Origin: Parabacteroides faecis | GTDB lineage: Bacteria > Bacteroidota > Bacteroidia > Bacteroidales > Tannerellaceae | Assembly: GCF_014647375.1 (NCBI RefSeq) | Contig: NZ_BMPB01000005.1 | Coordinates: forward strand, 62,001 to 126,000 | Length of the DNA stretch: 64,000 nucleotides | Reading direction: 5' to 3' | Shown: in pieces, positions 18,065-25,202 of the stretch | How positions within the stretch are numbered: the first letter of the stretch is position 1 | How the letters are laid out: each line of letters starts with the position of its first letter | The notes under the pieces: model-generated | Told to the model about the DNA's origin: nothing | Database searches by the model: none | What the model saw: the letters and a program-made list of their open reading frames with translations, nothing else | Translations under genes and position numbers: made by a program

Positions 18065-21000
18065 TTAGAACTGGACATTTATGCCTCCTGAAATACTCCG
18101 GACAGGCGAGTAGGATAATCCGGACGGGTTACCATCGAAATTGCTACGCGGGTCGAAACCTTTTCGTTTTGACCAGTAGAAGAGGTTGTCGCCGGCTACA
18201 TAGACACGTACCTTGTTAAGGTATAAAGTTTTAACCAGTTTAGTGGGGAACGTATATCCCAGATTGACATTTTGTAAAGTTAGCCAACTGGCATCTGTTA
18301 ACCAACGGTCGGAGGAACTCGTCGTATTGGTGTCTGCATATTGCCAACGTGGTATATTGGATGTCTGGTTGTCTTCCGACCAGGCGTTCAGGATATCTTT
18401 GTGGATATTTGATCCTGTTGAACCGGCAATAGGCGAACCCATCAGGGATGCATAGTCCTTGTCATAGAATTTCCCTCCGATAGAGTAAGAGAAGGATACG
18501 CCCAGGTCGATTCCTTTAAATGACAGATTGGTCCCGAAACCTCCGTACAGGTCGGGGAGGGCCGTTCCGCATAAATGGTAGTCAGCATCACTGTACACCG
18601 TTGTTTTTTGCTCGTTTCCCTCTTTGTCGGTATAATACCACATCTGTTGCCCTTCTTCGGATACTCCGGCATATCTTTTTAGACGCCAGCTATACATAGG
18701 AAGGCCTTCTCCATAAAATTGGTTACTGCTGGGATAACCTTTATATCCGTCTAATTCGGTCCCTTTTCTGTCTTCAGCCAGATAGGTGATCTTGTTTTTA
18801 TAATGGGTCAGGTTCAGATTGACCGACCAATTCAGATCTTTCGTCCGTATGGGTGTGACAGTCAGGTCCAGTTCGAGTCCTTTATTGGTCATATCGCCGA
18901 TATTGTCGTAATATCCGCTGTATCCCATCGAGAGGGGAGTGCCTAGCCAGCATAACATATCAGTCGTTTTGCGGTAAAAATAATCGATACTTCCGTTCAG
19001 TCGTCCCTGGAATAATTCGAATTCGAGGCCTGTATTGAAGTTCCCGTTTGTTTCCCAGGTTATCTCTTTATTCCCTTTTGTTTTGAATACGAGTGAGATC
19101 GATCCGTCTGAGTCCTGGATATCATAGGTATCCGTATATCTGTTATAACCTATGTCGTCATTTCCTTGTGAGCCGTATGATACTTTATATTTCAGCATGT
19201 CGATCCAGTTTTGTTTGAACCAGTCTTCTTTGCTGATAATCCATGCACCGCCGACCGACCAGAAGTTTCCCCAGCGGTGATCCGGATGGAAACGTGAGGA
19301 AGCATCCCGGCGATAAGAGCCGGAGATAAAATATTTTTCCTTGAAGTCGTATTGTCCGCGTAAGAAATAACCTTCTGTATTGTAATCTTCCGATTTAGAA
19401 TTGGTATCGTTCAGAGTAATTGCTCCGGCCAGTTCCTGGTTGTCAAAATAAGAATACATATTTGTTTTACTTCCCCACACATATGCATAATTGTATTTGA
19501 AATTTTCATGTCCGATCAAAGCGGAGATGCTATGATCGCCAATTTTCTTATTATAATTTAATAATTGCTGGAAGTTGACTGTCGTAGTGCGATAATGGTA
19601 CGTATAGACATATCCGCCCTGTCCGGCATAATAGCCATAGAAGGGTTGTGTAGTCGATGTTTTTCGTCGTTCATAATCAGAAACACCCAGATTAAGTGTG
19701 AATTTGAAATCGTTCAGGAATGAGATATCCATGAAACCGCTTGCATTAATGGAATTCCCGTTTGTTTTATTTGTGTTTAACCGATCTGTCTGTAACGGGT
19801 TGGTGTTGGGGAGCACGGAACGTTCCAAACCTGCATTATTGCCTTTTCCGTAATCATATACATTGCCGTTTTCATCCTGCAGGATATTCCCCTGACCATC
19901 ACGGACGTAGAGAGGATAGATCGGAGCGATTGTAGTGACGTGCCCGAATAAATTTGTAGAACTCAAGTCGCTGGGGTCTACACCGGAAATTCCGTTTGTT
20001 ATACTGTGTGTGTAACTGATATTTCCACCGGCTTTTAACCATTTCTTTGCCTGGTAGGCAGCTTTTAAACGGCCGGAATAACGTTCGTAGTCGGCGTTGT
20101 AGACAACGCCTTCATTCTTAAGATAACCTAACGACAGGTAGAACTGGAGTTTCTCCGTGCCTCCGTTTATGTTTAGATTATATTCCTGGCGCAGGGAGGA
20201 GCGGTAGGCTTCTTTCTGCCAGTCGTCGGGCGTTAATAAGTAATCTTGTCCGTTATAGTTAACGATGTTGCCTAAAGTTGCGTTAGGGTTCAGACGTCCG
20301 TTTTCTCCGATCAGGTATTGTCCGTCCGGTACATTATATATCATATATCCCAATCCGCCGTTGGCAGAAGATTGCGGAATCATTTCGTTTGCGTGTTTAT
20401 GCGCATCATAAACGCTTTGGCCTTGTCCACGTTGATAATAATTGTAAAGGGCCAGATAATGTTGTTCGTAATATTGTCCGGGATCAGTAATATAATCATA
20501 CAGTTTGGCGGCATGTGTATTAACCCCCCATTTGGCATCCAATGTGACAACTGCGTCACCGGCTTTTGCTTTTTTTGTCGTGATCATGATCACACCATTA
20601 GCTCCACGGGCACCGTATAGGGCATTCGATGCGGCATCTTTCAGGACGGTCAGTGATTCTACATCCGACGGGTTGATATTGTTCCAACCGCCATCATAGG
20701 GTATTCCGTCCAGGATAATTAGCGGGTCTTTGCCTGCGTTGATCGAGCTAAGACCACGAATACGGATTTCGGGAGTTGCATCAGGGGCTCCTGAAGCATT
20801 TATCATTTGTACGCCAGCAACTTTGCCGTTCAATGCGTCTACAACGTTCGTCACCTGCCGGGTACTTATGTTTTCTGCTTTTACAACACCGGCAGAACCG
20901 GTAAAAGCAGCTTTCTTTTGTTCTCCGAAGGCAACGACAAGCACTTCACCCATTTGTTGGACATCTGTCTTTAATACTATTTTTAAATTCGGTTTAATCG

Positions 21001-21073
21001 CTGTCTCTTCGGGTTGCATACCTAAAAATGAGACGACCAGAGTCTGTGCAGAACTTGGTACATTTAAATTCAA
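18065..21073 (-). CDS. SusC-like transporter body, 5' end missing because the switch is in OFF orientation
   Basis: The open frame runs from 21073 (TTG, not a credible start) to 18065. From the shared NVPSSAQT onward it holds the end of the carboxypeptidase-like domain (LVVSFLGMQPEE), a TonB box-like MGEVLVVAFG, the plug (ALNGKVAGVQM, EIRIRGLSSINAGKDPLIILDGI) and a complete barrel ending GGINVQF. It has no signal peptide, no promoter and only the tail of its first domain. The missing pieces lie at 21199-21498 on the opposite strand, bounded by perfect inverted repeats. Inversion would restore one in-frame 1063-residue SusC: 72 residues from the cassette plus 991 from here. The barrel and plug are intact with no frameshift, which argues for a silent gene rather than decay. 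Confidence 0.9.
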   Translation of the reverse strand: MNLNVPSSAQTLVVSFLGMQPEETAIKPNLKIVLKTDVQQMGEVLVVAFGEQKKAAFTGSAGVVKAENISTRQVTNVVDALNGKVAGVQMINASGAPDATPEIRIRGLSSINAGKDPLIILDGIPYDGGWNNINPSDVESLTVLKDAASNALYGARGANGVIMITTKKAKAGDAVVTLDAKWGVNTHAAKLYDYITDPGQYYEQHYLALYNYYQRGQGQSVYDAHKHANEMIPQSSANGGLGYMIYNVPDGQYLIGENGRLNPNATLGNIVNYNGQDYLLTPDDWQKEAYRSSLRQEYNLNINGGTEKLQFYLSLGYLKNEGVVYNADYERYSGRLKAAYQAKKWLKAGGNISYTHSITNGISGVDPSDLSSTNLFGHVTTIAPIYPLYVRDGQGNILQDENGNVYDYGKGNNAGLERSVLPNTNPLQTDRLNTNKTNGNSINASGFMDISFLNDFKFTLNLGVSDYERRKTSTTQPFYGYYAGQGGYVYTYHYRTTTVNFQQLLNYNKKIGDHSISALIGHENFKYNYAYVWGSKTNMYSYFDNQELAGAITLNDTNSKSEDYNTEGYFLRGQYDFKEKYFISGSYRRDASSRFHPDHRWGNFWSVGGAWIISKEDWFKQNWIDMLKYKVSYGSQGNDDIGYNRYTDTYDIQDSDGSISLVFKTKGNKEITWETNGNFNTGLEFELFQGRLNGSIDYFYRKTTDMLCWLGTPLSMGYSGYYDNIGDMTNKGLELDLTVTPIRTKDLNWSVNLNLTHYKNKITYLAEDRKGTELDGYKGYPSSNQFYGEGLPMYSWRLKRYAGVSEEGQQMWYYTDKEGNEQKTTVYSDADYHLCGTALPDLYGGFGTNLSFKGIDLGVSFSYSIGGKFYDKDYASLMGSPIAGSTGSNIHKDILNAWSEDNQTSNIPRWQYADTNTTSSSDRWLTDASWLTLQNVNLGYTFPTKLVKTLYLNKVRVYVAGDNLFYWSKRKGFDPRSNFDGNPSGLSYSPVRSISGGINVQF
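21041..21065 (+). repeat. Left inverted repeat of the susC switch (25 bp)
   Basis: It begins AGTCTGTGCA and ends GGTACATTT. It is the exact reverse complement of 21499-21523, and the match stops sharply on both sides. The inner part is roughly palindromic (TGTGC ... GTACA), as recombinase sites often are. Confidence 0.92.
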
Positions 21074-21198
21074 TACCCTGATTATATCTCATATATAACT
21101 TGTTTTTATAGCATCAAAAAATAGAGCTATACCAACAGGGTAGAAAATAAGAGATGGTAAGTAAAACACACCATAAAACATCATTTTGTAAATTTAAA

Positions 21199-21230
21199 TT
21201 TGTTTTTTTTGATAAAATTTATTATATTTG
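21199..21230 (+). promoter_or_regulatory. Invertible promoter of the switch
   Basis: TTTG at 21199-21202 and TATATTTG at 21223-21230 are 20 bp apart, a full match to the Bacteroides consensus. Transcription should start near 21237, about 70 nt before the ATG at 21308. As written it points right, away from susC. Confidence 0.8.
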
Positions 21231-21307
21231 CATATATAAAGAGGTCACACTAGTAATTCCTTGAAAAACAAATCAGGAAACAGTATATTAAACTATAATT
21301 ATCCATT

Positions 21308-21541
21308 ATGAAAAAGAAGCTTATATTATTGTTAGGAAGCCTTTTAGCTAGTATCACTCTGGCTCTTGCGCAAAAAATCACAGTAAACGGTACTGTATTC
21401 TCGGAAGAAGACAGCGAGCCCATCCAGGGAGCAACCGTATTGATAAAAGGAACGAATATAGGAACAATCACCGATGCAGACGGAAAATTCATTTTATCAA
21501 ATGTACCAAGTTCTGCACAGACTAATTCAAATAGTTTTTAA
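21308..21541 (+). CDS. Invertible 5' cassette of susC: signal peptide and first domain
   Basis: As written this encodes a 77-residue exported peptide: a signal peptide ending near LALAQ (about residue 22), then VNGTVFSEEDSEPIQGATV, the start of the carboxypeptidase-regulatory-like domain seen at every SusC N-terminus, through NVPSSAQT. It then runs past the repeat into NSNSF and stops. No plug or barrel follows on this strand; the next gene is frr. After inversion residue 72 would join the SusC body at 18065-21065 in frame. In the present orientation it may yield a short secreted domain of unknown fate. Confidence 0.88.
   Translation: MKKKLILLLGSLLASITLALAQKITVNGTVFSEEDSEPIQGATVLIKGTNIGTITDADGKFILSNVPSSAQTNSNSF
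21499..21523 (-). repeat. Right inverted repeat of the susC switch (25 bp)
   Basis: This is the exact reverse complement of 21041-21065. It lies inside the cassette reading frame, where it encodes NVPSSAQT. Confidence 0.92.
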
Positions 21542-21550
21542 ATAAAAACT
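21533..21550 (+). terminator. Weak AT-rich hairpin after the cassette
   Basis: AGTTTTT (21533-21539) pairs with AAAAACT (21544-21550). It is all A-T apart from one pair, so termination would be poor. It is the only structure seen between the outward-facing switch promoter and frr. Confidence 0.25.
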
Positions 21551-21685
21551 CTATATTTTAATGTTGTTTTTCTCAAATATATATGCTTCCTTTGGGATAA
21601 CTTACCATCTGTATCCTATTCTGACATAAGTTTACTGTGGTGTTTTGTCAACTTATTTCAGGACAGGACATCCTTTACTTTTTAG

Positions 21686-21773
21686 CGGCTGATAATTGTG
21701 AGCCATACGGTTGATGATTGTCAGCCAAGCGGTCGATAATTATCAGCCAAGCGGCTGACGGTTATCAACCGCT
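21686..21773. repeat. Tandem array of four degenerate 22-bp palindromic units before frr
   Basis: Units start at 21686, 21708, 21730 and 21752. Each is a variant of the palindrome GGCTGATAATTATCAGCC with a four-base spacer. Each unit can fold alone. The rest of the 21542-21866 gap shows no gene. Confidence 0.75.
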
Positions 21774-21866
21774 GATTAGTCGCCGTAGTAATTGGAATTA
21801 GTATGCATAGTAATTCAAAAAAACATGGTAGGAAACCTGAAAAGATACCGAATCATTTTGTTCTTG

Positions 21867-21897
21867 TTTGTCAGGTTCAAAAACTTTACTACTTTTG
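21867..21897 (+). promoter_or_regulatory. frr promoter
   Basis: TTTG (21867-21870) and TACTTTTG (21890-21897) are separated by 19 bp, a full consensus match. The predicted start near 21904 leaves a leader of about 30 nt. Confidence 0.75.
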
Positions 21898-21934
21898 TTT
21901 ATCGAAAAAACAGAAAACAAAATATCAATCAGTT

Positions 21935-22498
21935 ATGGCAGATATCAAGCAGTATGTAAAGTCAGCAGAAGAGAAAATGTCGTTCGCAATCGATTATCTT
22001 GACGAACAGTTAGCTCATATCCGTGCCGGAAAGGCTAATCCGAAGATTCTTGACGGAGTGAAGGTCCCTTATTATGGAGGTCTTGTTCCTCTGACAAATG
22101 TGGCTTCGGTTACTACTCCGGATGCAAAAACGATTATTATCACTCCCTGGGAAAAGCCGCTTATCAAAGAGATTGAGAAAGCGATCATGAATTCTGAAAT
22201 AGGTATCACTCCAGAAAATAACGGTGAAGTGATCCGTTTGGGTATTCCTCCGTTGACGGAAGAACGTCGTCGTAATTTGGCAAAACAATCCAAACAGGAA
22301 GCTGAAACGGCAAAGATCAGTATCCGTAATGCACGTCGCGATGCTATCGAATCGATAAAGAAAAGTGTGAAAGCCGACGGAACTCCTGAAGACGTGGCAA
22401 AAGATACAGAAGCGGAAGTTCAGAAGATACATGATAAGTTTATCAAAAAGGTAGATGACCTCTACGCTGCTAAAGAAAAAGAAATAATGACAGTTTAA
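21935..22498 (+). CDS. frr: Ribosome recycling factor
   Basis: This 187-residue protein splits the post-termination ribosome together with EF-G. Family features are the N-terminal helix with [26 protein letters not shown], the beta-rich middle ([21 protein letters not shown]), [15 protein letters not shown], and the C-terminal helix with [14 protein letters not shown]. Length is normal. The frame stays open upstream to 21803, but those 44 codons have no family match, and the consensus promoter at 21867-21897 would not include them. The ATG at 21935 is therefore chosen. Confidence 0.97.
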   Translation: MADIKQYVKSAEEKMSFAIDYLDEQLAHIRAGKANPKILDGVKVPYYGGLVPLTNVASVTTPDAKTIIITPWEKPLIKEIEKAIMNSEIGITPENNGEVIRLGIPPLTEERRRNLAKQSKQEAETAKISIRNARRDAIESIKKSVKADGTPEDVAKDTEAEVQKIHDKFIKKVDDLYAAKEKEIMTV

Positions 22499-22505
22499 CT
22501 TGTAG

Positions 22506-22536
22506 GGGCGAAACATTTTTCGCCCTTCTTTTTTTA
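22506..22536 (+). terminator. Rho-independent terminator after frr
   Basis: GGGCGAAA (22506-22513) pairs with TTTCGCCC (22518-22525) around a four-base loop, followed by a T-rich run to 22536. Confidence 0.9.
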
Positions 22537-22554
22537 TAAGATAATAAATAGAAA

Positions 22555-23487
22555 ATGAAAGGACTGGTAATAAAGAATACAGGTAGCTGGTATACCGTAC
22601 GTACCGATGACGGACGTGATGTGGAAAGTAAAGTAAAAGGAAATTTCCGTTTGAAAGAGATCCGCAGCACGAATCCCGTCTCTGTCGGTGACCGGGTTGA
22701 TATCAATATCAATAATGAAGGAACTGCCTTTATTACCGAGATCGAAGACCGGAAGAATTATATTATCCGCCGGGCCTCCAATCTATCCAAACAGTCGCAT
22801 ATTATTGCTGTCAACCTGGATCAGGCTATGCTGATCGTGACTGTTAATTATCCTGTCACTACCACGGTTTTTATCGACCGTTTTCTGGCTACGGCAGAGG
22901 CTTACCGTGTGCCGGTCAAATTGGTTTTCAATAAGATCGATCGTTACAAAGGCGAGGATAAAGAATATCTGGATGCTTTGATCAATTTATATACGACGAT
23001 CGGTTATCCTTGTTCCACTCTTTGTGCCAAGACGGAAGAAGGACTCGATGCACTCAGAGATGATTTGAGAGATAAGATAACGCTTTTATCAGGACATTCG
23101 GGAGTCGGAAAATCGACTATAATCAATAAACTGGTTCCGGGTGTGAATCTTCGGACTGGTGATATTTCCGAATATCATAATAAAGGAATGCATACCACCA
23201 CCTTTTCTGAAATGATCCCGTTGCCGGAAGGCGGCTACCTGATCGACACTCCGGGGATCAAAGGATTTGGAACGATCGAAATGGAAACGGCAGAGATTTC
23301 CCACTATTTCCCCGAAATATTTAAGTTTTCCGAAGATTGCAGATTCAGTAATTGCTCCCATCGGCACGAACCGGGTTGTGCAGTGTTGCAGGCACTTGAA
23401 GAACATTATATCAGCGAATCCCGTTATAAGAGTTACCTCAGTATCCTGGAGGATAAAGAGGAAAGTAAATATCGGGAAGACTATTAA
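22555..23487 (+). CDS. rsgA: Ribosome small-subunit biogenesis GTPase RsgA
   Basis: This 310-residue circularly permuted GTPase helps mature the 30S subunit. An OB-fold occupies about residues 1-70. The G motifs run in permuted order: NKID (126-129), then GHSGVGKST (180-188), then DTPG (231-234). A C-terminal zinc site follows with Cys262, Cys267, His269 or His271, and Cys275. It starts 56 bp after the frr stop, behind a terminator, so it is probably transcribed separately or by readthrough. Its stop overlaps the stop of the convergent dgt gene in a shared TTAA. Confidence 0.96.
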   Translation: MKGLVIKNTGSWYTVRTDDGRDVESKVKGNFRLKEIRSTNPVSVGDRVDININNEGTAFITEIEDRKNYIIRRASNLSKQSHIIAVNLDQAMLIVTVNYPVTTTVFIDRFLATAEAYRVPVKLVFNKIDRYKGEDKEYLDALINLYTTIGYPCSTLCAKTEEGLDALRDDLRDKITLLSGHSGVGKSTIINKLVPGVNLRTGDISEYHNKGMHTTTFSEMIPLPEGGYLIDTPGIKGFGTIEMETAEISHYFPEIFKFSEDCRFSNCSHRHEPGCAVLQALEEHYISESRYKSYLSILEDKEESKYREDY

Positions 23488-24809
23488 ACAGCCGGCAGGC
23501 TCATGCCTGTGATCTTACGGTAAAGGTCGAGTGCATATACATCGGTCATACCTGAAATATAATCGAGTACACATTGTATTTTCCCATAAGTTGTTGGTGC
23601 GTTTGTGTCGTATTGCTCCGGAATACGTTGCAGTAATAGCTTACTGTATGCATGACTTTGGTTCATCACCGCTTCTGTCAGGCTGTCGATCAGATGACTG
23701 AAAATATGGTACCCCGCCAGTTCTATGTCCAGAACTTCTTTTGCACGGTAAATCTTTTTGTAAGCCGTTTTAGAACAAGCCGCATACGCTTCTTTAGCCT
23801 GCTCGCCGATCTGCTCTATTAGCGGGGCGTTATAAGTTCCGTCAAGTATACCTTGTTCATTTTCCAAGAAAACGCGTGAACATTCATCTACCAGAAGTCC
23901 GATAATGCAAGAGCGGAGATAAGCGATCTGTTCGTTTGTATCGTCCACCATTTTCATGACACGGGTGATATGATCCAACCGTTCTCCTTCAAAGAAGTTT
24001 AGTAGCAGTTGGATAGCCTCTTCGGTTGTCAGGATATGAAGCTTGCATGCATCTTCTATATCCATGATCTGGTAACAGATATCGTCGGCGGCTTCAACCA
24101 GATAAACCAATGGGTAACGGACGAATTTGTTATCATCTTCCGGATTGCGGTTTATGCCGAGTTCTGTGGCGATACGCATATAGGTCTCTTCTTCAGACTG
24201 GAAAAAGCCGAATTTTCCTTTTTTGCCTGAATAAACTGATGCATAAGGATATTTGACGATAGAAGCTAATGTGCTGTATGTTAAAGCAAATCCACCTTTT
24301 CGTCTTCCGATGAACTGATGGGTAAGTAAGCGTATCGCATTGGCGTTTCCTTCAAAATGAAGAAAATCTTCCCAGCGTCCTCCGGCTGAGCGGATCTCGC
24401 TTTCCAGATAACTGCCGTTCCCTTCCAGGAAATAAGCGGAGATAGCCCTTTCTCCGGAATGCCCGAAGGGGGGATTTCCCATATCGTGTGCCAGGCAGGC
24501 GGCAGAAACAATAGAACCTATTTCCGGGAAATTGATACTTCCGTCGGGATACTTCTGCATCAATCCTTTGGATACATTATTACCTAATGAACGGCCTACA
24601 CAGGATACTTCAAGACTGTGTGTCAAACGGTTGTGTACAAAAATGCTTCCCGGTAAGGGGAACACCTGCGTTTTGTTCTGTAATCTGCGGAAAGGGGAGG
24701 AGAAAATTAAACGGTCATAATCCCGCTGGAAGTCGGTACGTTCGTGTTTACGTTCGTGATACTCTTCCATTCCAAAGCGTTTACCTGATAATAATTGGGT
24801 CCAGTCCAT
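23484..24809 (-). CDS. dgt: dGTP triphosphohydrolase (dGTPase)
   Basis: This 441-residue HD-domain enzyme hydrolyses dGTP or other dNTPs to the nucleoside and triphosphate. The metal ligands are visible as [16 protein letters not shown] (His64) and [16 protein letters not shown] (His108-Asp109), followed by [16 protein letters not shown]. The N-terminal [22 protein letters not shown] is typical of Dgt. It converges with rsgA and shares four bases with it, so the two stop codons interlock with no terminator between them. Confidence 0.93.
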   Translation of the reverse strand: MDWTQLLSGKRFGMEEYHERKHERTDFQRDYDRLIFSSPFRRLQNKTQVFPLPGSIFVHNRLTHSLEVSCVGRSLGNNVSKGLMQKYPDGSINFPEIGSIVSAACLAHDMGNPPFGHSGERAISAYFLEGNGSYLESEIRSAGGRWEDFLHFEGNANAIRLLTHQFIGRRKGGFALTYSTLASIVKYPYASVYSGKKGKFGFFQSEEETYMRIATELGINRNPEDDNKFVRYPLVYLVEAADDICYQIMDIEDACKLHILTTEEAIQLLLNFFEGERLDHITRVMKMVDDTNEQIAYLRSCIIGLLVDECSRVFLENEQGILDGTYNAPLIEQIGEQAKEAYAACSKTAYKKIYRAKEVLDIELAGYHIFSHLIDSLTEAVMNQSHAYSKLLLQRIPEQYDTNAPTTYGKIQCVLDYISGMTDVYALDLYRKITGMSLPAV

Positions 24810-24834
24810 AGTTCAAATTAATAATGTAGTTCTA

Positions 24835-24842
24835 CAAAGGTA
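24835..24842 (-). promoter_or_regulatory. Probable dgt -7 box
   Basis: On the - strand this reads TACCTTTG, a match to TAnnTTTG, about 26 bp before the dgt start. No clear -33 box was found. It overlaps one of the AGTTCT palindrome copies. Confidence 0.45.
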
Positions 24843-25054
24843 ACTAAAATGTGGATACGGTTTTAGTATTTAGCGGAGACTTTGTTTTAAAAAGGATAAG
24901 TCCTACAAGAACTATGTTAAATAGAAGGTAAATAGTAGGGTTTCTGATGTTGCAAATGTGAATATTAATGTTTGAAAGGTTAAATATGACTAATATTTGC
25001 TTTTTAAGATAAAGCTTCCATCCTTTATATAGTGTATTAATAAAATAATTAAAT

Positions 25055-25062
25055 TACATTTG
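25055..25062 (+). promoter_or_regulatory. Possible -7 box for the susC/susD pair at 25199
   Basis: TACATTTG matches TAnnTTTG. No TTTG is found at the right distance upstream. It would give a leader of about 130 nt that contains the perfect AGTTCT palindrome and a short upstream reading frame. Confidence 0.4.
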
Positions 25063-25157
25063 TAATCTATGTACATGAGTTCTTGTAGAACTATGTATGA
25101 ATCTAAAGTTAATTGGATACGACTATTAACAATTTAACTCGTTTTAAAAAGTGCATT

Positions 25158-25202
25158 ATGAAAAATTATTTATTGTCAAACCTAAACAATCTGTCTGTAT
25201 GA
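25158..25202 (+). CDS. Possible 14-codon leader peptide overlapping the susC start
   Basis: ATG at 25158 begins MKNYLLSNLNNLSV. The stop TGA overlaps the preferred SusC ATG (25199) in an ATGA arrangement. Such overlaps allow translational coupling. The peptide is too short for composition to prove coding. The alternative is that SusC starts at the in-frame GTG at 25151. Confidence 0.3.
   Translation: MKNYLLSNLNNLSV

Larger units (their letters stand above)
21041..21523. other. Invertible DNA segment (phase-variation switch) carrying promoter and 5' end of susC
   Basis: Perfect 25-bp inverted repeats at 21041-21065 and 21499-21523 bound a 433-bp core. The core holds a canonical promoter, a leader, a start codon, a signal peptide and most of the first SusC domain, all pointing right. 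The SusC body lies to the left, pointing left. Both repeats encode NVPSSAQT in the same reading frame, so inversion gives a seamless fusion. No recombinase gene is visible in the window, so the invertase must act from elsewhere. Confidence 0.9.
24828..25092. promoter_or_regulatory. Repeated palindromic sites between dgt and the susC at 25199
   Basis: AGTTCT-TGT-AGAACT (25078-25092) is a perfect palindrome. AGTCCT-ACA-AGAACT (24899-24913) differs at one base of the stem, and AGTTCTACAAAGGTA (24828-24842) holds one good half. The first two share an 11-bp exact inverted match. They could be operators, or sites for DNA inversion. No gene lies in the 389-bp gap. Confidence 0.4.

Noticed and set aside
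18065-21073. Reading the SusC body as a decayed pseudogene
   Set aside because: Plug and barrel are intact, and the missing 5' part is present next door in reverse between perfect repeats, so a reversible switch explains it better.
21152-21610. A second inverted match (11 bp, 21152-21162 with 21600-21610) around the switch
   Set aside because: Short enough to occur by chance in this span; its right copy lies outside the 25-bp repeat and would give no sensible fusion.
21686-21773. CRISPR array
   Set aside because: Units are contiguous with only four-base spacers, are degenerate and have no cas genes nearby.
21803-21934. Upstream extension of frr
   Set aside because: The frame is open but has no RRF similarity and lies mostly upstream of the transcript start predicted from the promoter at 21867-21897.
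25151-25198. GTG start for the SusC at 25199
   Set aside because: It would put 16 residues before a normal signal peptide; the ATG at 25199 fits export better, though this is not proven.
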